A DNA stretch of 64,000 nucleotides, from assembly GCF_900109375.1 (NCBI RefSeq), contig NZ_FOAB01000007.1, positions 62,001-126,000 on the forward strand. Reading direction: 5' to 3'. The DNA comes from Aquimarina amphilecti (lineage in GTDB: Bacteria > Bacteroidota > Bacteroidia > Flavobacteriales > Flavobacteriaceae). The position numbers were made by a program, and so were the translations under genes. Shown here one piece after another: positions 26,793-34,469 of this stretch (positions within the stretch are counted from its first letter, which is position 1; each line of letters opens with the position of its first letter). The notes under the pieces are model-generated. The model saw only the letters and a list, made by a program, of their open reading frames with translations. It did no database searches and was not told where the DNA came from.

Positions 26793-27746
26793 CTATTTTA
26801 AAAATACCAAGGCGATAAAAACGCAATAACAAGTAAAAATTAAAAACCCTTTTGGTCGACCTAAAACCATCTTTTTAGGAATAAAAGCTAAAGGCAATAG
26901 AATCATTGCGAACCCTAACATCCAAAATATATCTATATTCATCAAACGAGTATCCGTTACAGCAATAGGCTGAATCAAAGAAGTAACACCTAAAACTGAT
27001 GCTATATTAAAAATATTAGAACCAATAAGATTCCCTAGAGAAATTGCCTTTTCTTGCTTCAACGCGGCAATTACCGAAGCAGCCAACTCAGGCACACTAG
27101 TACCGATAGCAACCATGGTAAGTCCAATTACAGCCTCGCTAACTCCCATTTCAGTAGCTATATCTTTAGCCCCTTCTACTAGCAACTCTGAACCAAAATA
27201 CAAAGCCACACCTCCTATAAGTAACCAAAGAATCATTTTAAAATTAGATATCTTTTCTAATGAATCATCAACATCCTCTGTAGTTTTATCTGCATGTTTT
27301 CTCGCTCTTCTTATCAACAAAAACATGTATACAAATAGAGACCCCAATAACACCCCTCCTTCAATTCTAGTAAGAACTCCATCGTTATCTAAGAAAAAAT
27401 ATAGCACTAAAGACAACAGCATCATTACTGGCCAATTAAACTTATAAAAATCTTTATCTATAGCCAAAGGACCAATTAAAGCTGTAATACCTAAAACCAA
27501 CCCAATGTTAGCAACATTTGATCCAATCACATTACTCAAAGAAAGGTCAGCAGAACCTCCTAAGGCAGCTTGTAAACTTACTAACAACTCTGGCGCAGAA
27601 GTAGCAAAAGAAACCACCGTAAGCCCTATCACCATTTTCGAAAGCTTTAACCTAAAAGATAATGCTACCGAAGAACGCACTAAATATTCTCCTCCAACTA
27701 CAAGAAGTACAAATCCTATAATTACAAAAAGTATACTCTGAATCAT
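26793..27746 (-). CDS. calcium/sodium antiporter (CaCA family, YrbG-like)
   Basis: A 317-residue inner-membrane exchanger with about ten transmembrane segments. The two inverted alpha-repeats that form the ion pathway are clear: VSFATSAPELLVSL followed by SNVIGSNVANIGLVLG, and VAIGTSVPELAASV followed by GNLIGSNIFNIASVLG. It probably extrudes Ca2+ in exchange for Na+ or H+; ion specificity is not readable. A charged cytoplasmic loop (RRARKHADKTTEDVDDSLE) separates the halves. Divergent from the BlaI-type regulator. Confidence 0.92.
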   Translation of the reverse strand: MIQSILFVIIGFVLLVVGGEYLVRSSVALSFRLKLSKMVIGLTVVSFATSAPELLVSLQAALGGSADLSLSNVIGSNVANIGLVLGITALIGPLAIDKDFYKFNWPVMMLLSLVLYFFLDNDGVLTRIEGGVLLGSLFVYMFLLIRRARKHADKTTEDVDDSLEKISNFKMILWLLIGGVALYFGSELLVEGAKDIATEMGVSEAVIGLTMVAIGTSVPELAASVIAALKQEKAISLGNLIGSNIFNIASVLGVTSLIQPIAVTDTRLMNIDIFWMLGFAMILLPLAFIPKKMVLGRPKGFLIFTCYCVFIALVFLK

Positions 27747-27844
27747 ATGCTGTTAATTTGTTTGCGAATATAAAATAAGTATACCATATGTAATGAATAT
27801 TACAATCATTTTTTAGTGACAATCTTTCCCGAAAACCAAACGAA

Positions 27845-27900
27845 AACTACTAAAATAGTTAAATAACTATAAAAATAGTTGTAAAACTAATTATGTAGTT
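27845..27900. promoter_or_regulatory. triple operator AACTA-N6-TAGTT (BlaI-type)
   Basis: Three copies of the dyad AACTA-N6-TAGTT, at 27845-27860, 27865-27880 and 27885-27900. They are exactly 20 bp apart, about two helical turns, and so on the same face of the DNA. The second and third bracket the -33 box of the promoter. Dimeric BlaI/MecI repressors bind short palindromes like this, so they are the likely sites for the regulator encoded 30 bp downstream. Confidence 0.8.
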
Positions 27901-27909
27901 ATATATTTG
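27879..27909 (+). promoter_or_regulatory. promoter of the BlaI/BlaR-like operon
   Basis: TTG at 27879-27881, 20-nt spacer, TATATTTG at 27902-27909: a full Bacteroidota -33/-7 promoter. It overlaps the operator array, consistent with repression by steric block. Confidence 0.7.
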
Positions 27910-27929
27910 AACTCACCTAAAAAAATCAA

Positions 27930-28286
27930 ATGGAAAAACTTACTAATAAGGAAGAGGAGATCATGCAAGTTTTATGGAAATTAGAAAAAGCTTTTGCTAA
28001 AGAGGTTCAGGCAGAATTAAACAATACCGTTCATTATAATACAGTATCTACTATCATAAGAAATCTTGAAGAAAAAGGATATATTGATCATAAAGCATAC
28101 GGAAAAACTCATCAATACTTCCCTATCATTACAAAAGAAATGTACCGAAATAATTTTGTTAGCAAGGCGATGAGTCAATACTTTAATGATTCATACAAGA
28201 ACATGGTTTCATTTTTTGCTAAAGAAGAGAAAATTACTGCAGAAGAATTAAGAGAGATTTTAAATGTAATCGAACAAAAAAAATAA
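27930..28286 (+). CDS. BlaI/MecI/CopY-family transcriptional repressor
   Basis: A 118-residue winged-helix repressor of the BlaI/MecI family. The N-terminal HTH (LTNKEEEIMQVLWKLEKAFAKEVQAEL, VHYNTVSTIIRNLEEKGYIDH) is followed by a dimerisation region. In the family the repressor is inactivated by cleavage triggered by the BlaR1 sensor encoded next to it. The stop is 4 nt before the M56 gene, so the two are translationally close. Three palindromes in its own promoter suggest autoregulation. Confidence 0.93.
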   Translation: MEKLTNKEEEIMQVLWKLEKAFAKEVQAELNNTVHYNTVSTIIRNLEEKGYIDHKAYGKTHQYFPIITKEMYRNNFVSKAMSQYFNDSYKNMVSFFAKEEKITAEELREILNVIEQKK

Positions 28287-28290
28287 ACCT

Positions 28291-30315
28291 ATGGAAGCTT
28301 TTTTAATCTACCTAGTTAAATCCAGTATTGTATTATCCTTATTCTACATTGTTTATTTTTTTCTTTTAAGAAAGGATACATTCTTCACAGTCAATAGACA
28401 CTTCTTACTTACAGGAATCATAAGTGCTCTATTACTTCCACTCTTAGAGTTCACAACGATAGAATTTATTGAACAACCTAATTTTCAAATAATAGAAGTT
28501 AACTCATCGACTGCTGATGCTTCAGAAAATCAGACAACACCGATAGATTGGAGGCTCATACTATTTAATACATACATTATTATCACCTCTATTTTATTAA
28601 TAAGATTCATTTTTCAACTCATATCCTTACGAAGGATATTAAAAAAAAGTCCTAACAAACGAAATAATGGTTTTTCTTTCTTAAAAACTAAAGAAGATAT
28701 TGCTCCTTTTTCCTTCTTTAAATACATCATATTCAATCCTGCATTACACGGATCAAAAGAATTAGAAATGATCATAAAACATGAAAAAATTCATGCCAAA
28801 CAATATCACACATTAGATATACTGATCACTAATATTTTTGTAATATTTCAGTGGGTCAATCCATTTTCCTGGATGTATAAAAAAAGTTTACAACAAAATT
28901 TAGAATTTATCGCTGACCAAGAAGCCGTTCGAGATATTCCCTCAAAAAAGGAGTATCAATTAACACTGGTCAAAGTATCATCAAATAATTATTCATCTAT
29001 CACTAATAATTTTTATCAATCATTAATCAAAAAACGAATTGTTATGCTAAACAAAAAAGAATCAAAAAATCAAAATCTATGGAAAGCAACAATCATCTTA
29101 CCGCTGCTATGTTTATTTTTATGGAGCTTTAACACTAAAACAGAAAATCAATACATCCAAACGGAAGCTTCTGATCAAGTTACAACTACAATAGAAGAGA
29201 AAGCACCTAATGAAAATGATGACACCCTGGTGGAAGAGAAATTTCCTGCAAAGGAAGAAAACTTAACTAAGAAGGAATATCCTATCAATAATAATAGAGC
29301 TAAAGAAGAAAAAACAACTCTGCCAACAAAGTTTCCTAAACAAGAGAATGTCTCAAAGAACAAAACGGACACAAAAAAGGAAATATATCCGAAAAGTAAA
29401 AAAAATACAATTGAATTTATTATCAATAAAAAATCCACAAAAAAAGAGCTCGAAAAGATAAAGCGTATTTTAAAAAACGAATATGATGTAAAAGTAACTT
29501 TTAGTGATATCAAACGTGATAATAATAGCGATATTACTAGTATCAACATTGATATATCTTCTAAAAAGAGTAATACCAATTTTTCATTATCAAATGATTC
29601 TCCAATTAAACCTTTTGTTTTATCCTATGATAGTAAAGAGGACAAAATAAACATTGGACAATCTAATAATAACATTTGGATTAGTAAAAATAAAGGAAGT
29701 AAGCATAGCGATAAACATATTATAGAAATTAATTCTGACGATGATCAAGAAAGTATTTTTATGGTAGAAGGTGACAAAAAACACAATAAAAAGAAAAGTA
29801 GTAAGAACAAAATAATACTTAGAGGAGACGATAATAGCGATGGCCTTATCATTTCGCATTCTGATAATCAGAAAACACTTTTTGATTTTGATAACGATTC
29901 TGATAACGATCCTTTATTCATAATTGACGGAAAAGAAGCTAGCAAAAAAGAGGTGAAAAAGCTAAAATCTGATGAGATACAAACTATAGATGTATCTAAA
30001 GGAAAAGCTGGTATTAGGAAATATGGAAAAAAGGCAAAAGACGGTGTCATTCATATTACAACAAAAAAGAACGTAAAAAAAGAAACTGGTTTTGACATTA
30101 GAATAGACAAAAAGGATATCCAAATCGGATCATCTAACAATAACGAAATAAAGCCTTTAATTTTTATTAATGGAAAAGAATCCGATTATGACAAACTCCA
30201 AGAATTTAATCCAGATCAAATTGCATCTGTAAATGTCTATAAATCCTTAAAAGCTATAACAAAATATGGTTCTAAAGGAGAAAATGGTGTCATAGAAATT
30301 ACATTAAAAAAATAA
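28291..30315 (+). CDS. BlaR1-like M56 membrane metallopeptidase with TonB-plug-like repeats
   Basis: A 674-residue sensor protease. N-terminal transmembrane helices (about 5-25, 37-53, 90-112) surround an M56 catalytic domain: zinc motif HEKIH (164-168), His173 and LEFIADQ (third ligand region, 204-210). A last helix (~268-280) leads to a ~390-residue extracytoplasmic part. This lacks a penicillin-binding domain. It has a Lys/Glu-rich linker, a region homologous to the next large gene, and two modules (540-591 and 621-674) of the form PLFIIDGKE..YGKKAKDGVIHITT, like the plug strand of SusC/TonB receptors. The signal sensed is unknown. Confidence 0.88.
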   Translation: MEAFLIYLVKSSIVLSLFYIVYFFLLRKDTFFTVNRHFLLTGIISALLLPLLEFTTIEFIEQPNFQIIEVNSSTADASENQTTPIDWRLILFNTYIIITSILLIRFIFQLISLRRILKKSPNKRNNGFSFLKTKEDIAPFSFFKYIIFNPALHGSKELEMIIKHEKIHAKQYHTLDILITNIFVIFQWVNPFSWMYKKSLQQNLEFIADQEAVRDIPSKKEYQLTLVKVSSNNYSSITNNFYQSLIKKRIVMLNKKESKNQNLWKATIILPLLCLFLWSFNTKTENQYIQTEASDQVTTTIEEKAPNENDDTLVEEKFPAKEENLTKKEYPINNNRAKEEKTTLPTKFPKQENVSKNKTDTKKEIYPKSKKNTIEFIINKKSTKKELEKIKRILKNEYDVKVTFSDIKRDNNSDITSINIDISSKKSNTNFSLSNDSPIKPFVLSYDSKEDKINIGQSNNNIWISKNKGSKHSDKHIIEINSDDDQESIFMVEGDKKHNKKKSSKNKIILRGDDNSDGLIISHSDNQKTLFDFDNDSDNDPLFIIDGKEASKKEVKKLKSDEIQTIDVSKGKAGIRKYGKKAKDGVIHITTKKNVKKETGFDIRIDKKDIQIGSSNNNEIKPLIFINGKESDYDKLQEFNPDQIASVNVYKSLKAITKYGSKGENGVIEITLKK

Positions 30316-30336
30316 TGCCAATATTATAATTACATC

Positions 30337-30368
30337 AAAACTCACTTAAAATTAAGTGAGTTTTTTTA
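30337..30368 (+). terminator. terminator after the BlaR1-like gene
   Basis: Stem CTCACTTA / TAAGTGAG (30341-30348 and 30353-30360) followed by seven Ts. Confidence 0.8.
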
Positions 30369-30378
30369 TTTTAGATAC

Positions 30379-30528
30379 ATGAAAAAACAGCTTTTTATCT
30401 TTTTAGCGAAACTAAACAAACTACTGCTTCCTAGTTTCACAAAACAACGACTGGATCTTAGCAATGCTTCTAAAATACAATTACTCATCTTTGGATGGAA
30501 ACTGTACATCACCAAAAGAGCTTTATAA
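30379..30528 (+). CDS. small conserved flavobacterial protein
   Basis: A 49-residue frame starting at ATG 30379 (MKKQLFIFLAKLNKLLLPSF..). It resembles short flavobacterial proteins with the pattern K-F-L-A-x-L-N-K-x-x-L-P-S and a C-terminal GWKLYITxxAL that databases often label 'SsrA-binding protein', although it is far too short to be SmpB. An amphipathic, basic peptide; function unknown. It lies just after a terminator. Confidence 0.6.
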   Translation: MKKQLFIFLAKLNKLLLPSFTKQRLDLSNASKIQLLIFGWKLYITKRAL

Positions 30529-30654
30529 TACTGATTAAGCTCAAATTACAGACCTAAAACATAAAGAATAGTATTCTGCAACATCCATTTTGATTTTTCG
30601 TATTTATATTGAATTCATTTCAATTAAAAATCGAAAAACAAAATAATATTTAGT

Positions 30655-31476
30655 ATGAAAAAATGTATCATTTTAGGAATGGGTATACTAGGTATACTCT
30701 CGTTAACAGCATTCACCTCTCAAACGACTATAAAAATACCTCAACGTGTATCAACTGAGTTCAATGAAATTATAGCAACAATCAATAAGAATACTACGGA
30801 ACAAGAGTTAGAAGACCTCAAAATGTTTTTCTCCGAAAATGGTATTGAATTAATTGTTGAGAGAATAGAGTTTAATAGTCAAAATGAAATTACTAGTTTA
30901 AACATTATTCTCAAAAAAGGAAATGCCAAAAGCAAATATGCCTCCTCATCTTCTGAGCCAATATCTGATGTAGAACTCGGCTACAAAAATGGAAATCTTT
31001 ACATCACAAACTCTGGTATGTTTGACATTTCTTCTTGGAGAAATCAGATAGGTTTCAACAAACAAAACTTTGACCTAGATAGTATTTTAAAAAATCATAA
31101 CTTCAGATTTAACTTTGATTTTGACAAAGAAAGTGATTCTATATTTTTTAATGGTAAACATTTTGACATCGGTAGTTTAAAAAATCAAATCATGAACTCT
31201 TTTGAGTTTAAAGAAGACGAGAACGGTAATTTAATTTTTAATAGCCAACAATTTCCTTCACATTTTAGCAAGTCTAAAAAATTCAGTTTTGTAGATGATC
31301 CAGATATCGAAAAGCTAATAATTATTGACGGAAAAGAAGCTGACTTTAAAACATTAGATAAATTAGCCAAAGCAGATCAATTAGAAGAGGTAGATTTCTT
31401 AAAAGCTACCACTGCAATCAGTTTATATGGTGATAAAGCAAAAGACGGTGCTATTATCGCAACTTCTAAAAAATGA
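30655..31476 (+). CDS. secreted protein paralogous to the BlaR1-like C-terminal region
   Basis: A 273-residue exported protein (signal peptide ending near AFTSQT). Residues ~28-100 (NKNTTEQELEDLKMFFSENG, EITSLNIILKKGNAKS) align with the BlaR1-like protein's NKKSTKKELEKIKRILKNEY and DITSINIDISSKKSN segments. The C-terminus (LIIIDGKEADFKTLDKL..YGDKAKDGAIIATSKK) is one plug-like module. It is thus a soluble version of the sensor's extracytoplasmic part. It may compete with, or act as partner of, the sensor (inference). A shared terminator follows. Confidence 0.75.
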   Translation: MKKCIILGMGILGILSLTAFTSQTTIKIPQRVSTEFNEIIATINKNTTEQELEDLKMFFSENGIELIVERIEFNSQNEITSLNIILKKGNAKSKYASSSSEPISDVELGYKNGNLYITNSGMFDISSWRNQIGFNKQNFDLDSILKNHNFRFNFDFDKESDSIFFNGKHFDIGSLKNQIMNSFEFKEDENGNLIFNSQQFPSHFSKSKKFSFVDDPDIEKLIIIDGKEADFKTLDKLAKADQLEEVDFLKATTAISLYGDKAKDGAIIATSKK

Positions 31477-31494
31477 CATTATAAATCAATTCAG

Positions 31495-31533
31495 AAAACA
31501 GCTTTCACAATACAATGAAAGCTGTTTTTATTT
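31495..31533. terminator. bidirectional terminator
   Basis: Stem AAAACAGCTTTCA / TGAAAGCTGTTTT (31495-31507 and 31516-31528) with an 8-nt loop, between convergent genes. Confidence 0.88.
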
Positions 31534-31534
31534 A

Positions 31535-32047
31535 TTAGTACCCCAACAAGGAAGCTACTTTATAATTCAGCTTTTTCTTACCGTTTAAAAAGCCTAATTC
31601 CATTATAAAATTACATTGCACTATATTCCCTCCTAATTTCTCTACTAATTCACACGCAGCATTTGCTGTTCCTCCAGTTGCCAAAACATCATCATGAATT
31701 AAAACAGTATCTCCTGGCTTAATAGCATCTTTATGAATTTCTAAAACATCTTCTCCATACTCTAACCCATAGCTTTTAGAGATTACAGCAGAAGGCAATT
31801 TACCTTTCTTACGAACAGGAATAAAACCCGCACCTAATCGCTGCGCAATCATACCCCCAAGAATAAAGCCTCTCGCTTCTATACCAATAACTTTATCAAT
31901 TTTTACATCTATCGGACATAGTTGTGCTAACCGATCCGCACAATACACTAAAGCTTCTGAGTTCGCCAAAAGTGGTGTTATATCTTTAAAAACAATACCA
32001 GCCTTCGGAAAATCAGGAACATCTCTAATTAATTCTTCTAAATTCAT
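31535..32047 (-). CDS. apt: adenine phosphoribosyltransferase
   Basis: A 170-residue purine salvage enzyme making AMP from adenine and PRPP. Signatures: FPKAGIVFKDITPLL, GIEARGFILG, PVRKKGKLP and the PRPP-binding loop VLIHDDVLATGGTA. Full length. Convergent with the preceding secreted protein. Confidence 0.96.
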   Translation of the reverse strand: MNLEELIRDVPDFPKAGIVFKDITPLLANSEALVYCADRLAQLCPIDVKIDKVIGIEARGFILGGMIAQRLGAGFIPVRKKGKLPSAVISKSYGLEYGEDVLEIHKDAIKPGDTVLIHDDVLATGGTANAACELVEKLGGNIVQCNFIMELGFLNGKKKLNYKVASLLGY

Positions 32048-32421
32048 GAACGCAAAATAATGAAATTAGAAAAAAGAGTGCAAAAAATAATGAAAAACGA
32101 CTAGAGAAATAAAAGTGTTCAAAAAAACAGTCTTCAATTATTACAATTAACAACATAAAATTGATTTTTAATTATAATTTAAAACCAATTTTAAGAGTAT
32201 TAAACTACAATCTAAAACCACCCACATCTATAAACTTACAATTTATATTCAATTTCACGGATTTTTATTAAAACATTTTTCTAATCATTCTTTGATCCAT
32301 ATTTTAAATAAATACTAAAACAAACTAACTATAACCATTATAAAAACCATAGAAATCATGTAATCCTAAGCATTCTTTAATTATTAAATAAGAGATTAAT
32401 AAATTTTAAAACAAAATTAAT
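32048..32421. other. AT-rich intergenic region without recognisable features
   Basis: 374 bp between divergent apt and the SPFH gene. Extremely AT-rich. I see no reading frame, no strong hairpin and no clear -33/-7 pair. Confidence 0.5.
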
Positions 32422-33762
32422 ATGCTAACATATCTAGGAATTACCATGGTGTTTATTGGAATCACCATTTTCATAATTAAACCTTTTTTTAAAGAATCAA
32501 AAACACTACATAAGTTTACTCGAAAAAGAAATCTCTCGATGATTATAATAGGATTAGTCATGAGCGTAATTTCGGGAATGTTCTTTTATGCTGAACCAGG
32601 TACTGCTTATGCAGTTCAATACCCTTGGGGAAGTCAAAAAGCAGTTGTTCACCAGGGGATTCACACTAAAATGTGGGGACGATTGATCCCTATTCAATTC
32701 GAATTACCAATTAAATATGTAATACCCAATAAAAAGAATGAATTGGGTGAGCAAAGTAAATATGCTAATGTAGACAAAGCTAAGTATTGGGCATTTAGCG
32801 ATGCAGTAAAAGCTAGAATTGCTACTTCTGTTGTTATCAGTATAAATACAGCAGACCAAAATCAATTTTTATCGGTTGCTGATCGTAACAAAACAGAAAG
32901 AAATTTAATTCGATCTAGAATTATACCCAATATTGATCAATCTATCAAGAACACCTGTAAGCTTATGGATGCTCAAGATTATATATCTGGACAAGCTTCG
33001 GATTTTGATAGGTATTTTAAAGATCAATTAGAAAATGGAATGTATGTTCTCGAGGAGTTTATTGCTAATGAAAACAGAGAAACTATTGGAGATAGTGCCA
33101 CAGTACGAACTATTGTTAATAAGGAATCTAAACAAAAACGCTTTAGAATAAAACACCGTAATGGAGAACCTGTAAGAGAAAAAGGAAATTCATTAAAAGG
33201 ATATGGTTTAACTGTGGTACAAGCCGTAGTTACCGAAATCGACTGGGAACCGGAATTTGACAAACGCCTTCAGTTACAAAAGGAAGAAGTTGCTCAGACT
33301 CAACTAGAGAAACAGCAAGCAGAACGTGAATTCTATCGTGCTCAAAAAGAAACAGCAAGAGGTGAAGCCGAAAAAGCTGCTGAAAGAGCTAGATTAGAAA
33401 AAGAACAAATTCAAAAAACTATTGAAGCTGAAACAAAGGCTAAAGTAGCGGAGTTTAATCTTATTGAAGAGCGTAAAAATTATGAAGTTGCTCAGTTTAA
33501 AGCCAAAACCCAAAAAACAATGGCAGATGCACAATCATACGAAAATGCAAAACTAGTAACTGCCGGACTTACGCCACAGGAACGAGCAGAATGGGAGTTT
33601 AAAACCTCTGTTAATGTTGCTAAACAGCTTAAGGACTTGAAACTCCCTGAAATTTATATCCAAGATGGAAATAAATCAGGAACTGATGGAAACTTATTAC
33701 AATCTTTGATAGGAGCAGATTTAGCTAAAAAGATGATGTCACAAAAAACATCAAAAGAGTAA
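32422..33762 (+). CDS. SPFH/band-7-type membrane protein
   Basis: A 446-residue protein with two N-terminal transmembrane helices (~2-20 and ~38-56), a beta-rich SPFH/prohibitin-like domain (~60-280), and a long Ala/Glu/Lys/Gln-rich coiled coil (~285-390: QLEKQQAEREFYRAQKE, EAEKAAERARLEKEQ). The tail is polar. Such proteins oligomerise and organise membrane microdomains or protease complexes. The SPFH call rests on architecture and motifs such as VVQAVVTEIDWEPEF rather than close similarity. Confidence 0.75.
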   Translation: MLTYLGITMVFIGITIFIIKPFFKESKTLHKFTRKRNLSMIIIGLVMSVISGMFFYAEPGTAYAVQYPWGSQKAVVHQGIHTKMWGRLIPIQFELPIKYVIPNKKNELGEQSKYANVDKAKYWAFSDAVKARIATSVVISINTADQNQFLSVADRNKTERNLIRSRIIPNIDQSIKNTCKLMDAQDYISGQASDFDRYFKDQLENGMYVLEEFIANENRETIGDSATVRTIVNKESKQKRFRIKHRNGEPVREKGNSLKGYGLTVVQAVVTEIDWEPEFDKRLQLQKEEVAQTQLEKQQAEREFYRAQKETARGEAEKAAERARLEKEQIQKTIEAETKAKVAEFNLIEERKNYEVAQFKAKTQKTMADAQSYENAKLVTAGLTPQERAEWEFKTSVNVAKQLKDLKLPEIYIQDGNKSGTDGNLLQSLIGADLAKKMMSQKTSKE

Positions 33763-33774
33763 TATTAAAAAAAT

Positions 33775-33799
33775 GCGGAATGAAACTTTTTCATTCCGC
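33775..33799 (+). terminator. hairpin between the SPFH and DUF2007 genes
   Basis: Perfect stem GCGGAATGAA / TTCATTCCGC with a 5-nt loop and only a weak T-tract afterwards. A terminator, attenuator or RNA-stabilising hairpin between cotranscribed genes. Confidence 0.6.
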
Positions 33800-33821
33800 T
33801 AATATTTAAAACATATAACAT

Positions 33822-34043
33822 ATGAAAGAGCATATAAAAATATACACAGGCACTTCGATTATGGTAAACAGGTTGTCATTTTTATTAAATGAAATGAATA
33901 TCCCTTCTATAATAAAAGATTACAAAGAATCTGGAAGGTTAGCAGGTTTTGGTGTTATTGAAGGTTCAACTGAACTATTCATTTCAGATGACAATAGGAA
34001 AAAAGCTAATGAGGTTATTAAAAATTTTGAAAAAGAAATTTAG
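33822..34043 (+). CDS. DUF2007 small protein
   Basis: A 73-residue protein matching the DUF2007 'putative signal transducing protein' pattern: IKIYTGTSIMVNRLSFLLNEMNIPSIIKD, an ELFISDD strand and a C-terminal helix (KKANEVIKNFEKE). Its fold is ferredoxin-like; function in this family is not established. It follows the SPFH gene by 59 bp with a hairpin in between. Confidence 0.75.
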   Translation: MKEHIKIYTGTSIMVNRLSFLLNEMNIPSIIKDYKESGRLAGFGVIEGSTELFISDDNRKKANEVIKNFEKEI

Positions 34044-34072
34044 AAATAGTTTTATATTTTCCGAAATACCCA

Positions 34073-34080
34073 TATATTTG
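34073..34080 (+). promoter_or_regulatory. -7 box of the tRNA-Arg promoter
   Basis: TATATTTG, exact TAnnTTTG, 13 nt before the mature 5' end of the tRNA. Confidence 0.6.
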
Positions 34081-34093
34081 CACCCGCAAAAAA

Positions 34094-34167
34094 GGCCTCG
34101 TAGCATAACTGAATAGTGCACTTGATTACGGCTCAAGAGGTTGCAGGTTTGAATCCTGCCGAGGTCA
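34094..34167 (+). tRNA. tRNA-Arg (anticodon ACG)
   Basis: A complete 74-nt cloverleaf. Acceptor GGCCTCG/CGAGGTC (one G-U), D stem GCAT/GTGC, anticodon stem CTTGA/TCAAG with loop TTACGGC giving ACG (A34 read as inosine, decoding CGU/CGC/CGA), T stem GCAGG/CCTGC. Discriminator A; CCA is not encoded. Confidence 0.95.
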
Positions 34168-34177
34168 CAAAAACTAA

Positions 34178-34208
34178 AAAACCACATCCAAAAGATGTGG
34201 TTTTTTTA
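34178..34208 (+). terminator. terminator after tRNA-Arg
   Basis: Stem AACCACATC / GATGTGGTT (34180-34188 and 34194-34202) with T7 immediately downstream. Confidence 0.9.
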
Positions 34209-34406
34209 TTTTATAGAATAAGTGTCTTCTGAAAATTATTAGAACGAATATTAAGTTGCAAAATTTTCACTTTCTTTCAGATTCGTTAAAAAATACAAAT
34301 ACACATTATTAAAAGATACTGAATTAGTTTTTTAAATAAAAACTACTAAAGGCTGTTCATAAATTATGTTCCATACCTACAGAAGACATATGACAGTTAA
34401 ATTATT

Positions 34407-34436
34407 TTGAGTTTTATTATTTTGTTAATAATTTTG
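34407..34436 (+). promoter_or_regulatory. promoter of the BLUF-AraC gene
   Basis: TTG (34407-34409), 19-nt spacer, TAATTTTG (34429-34436): a full Bacteroidota promoter. The predicted transcript start leaves a ~25-nt leader before the ATG at 34470. The existence of this promoter argues against the in-frame TTG at 34407 being the start codon. Confidence 0.7.
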
Positions 34437-34469
34437 CGATTCTCTATTAGTTATAAATTAATTGTCAAT

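Noticed and set aside
30379-30528. SsrA-binding protein (SmpB) call for the 49-residue protein
   Set aside because: SmpB is ~150 residues with an OB fold; similar short proteins carry this label in databases but the sequence does not support it.
34407-34469. TTG-initiated extension giving an extra hydrophobic N-terminus on the BLUF-AraC protein
   Set aside because: The extension overlaps a full -33/-7 promoter; the paralogues start without a membrane segment, and ATG 34470 fits.
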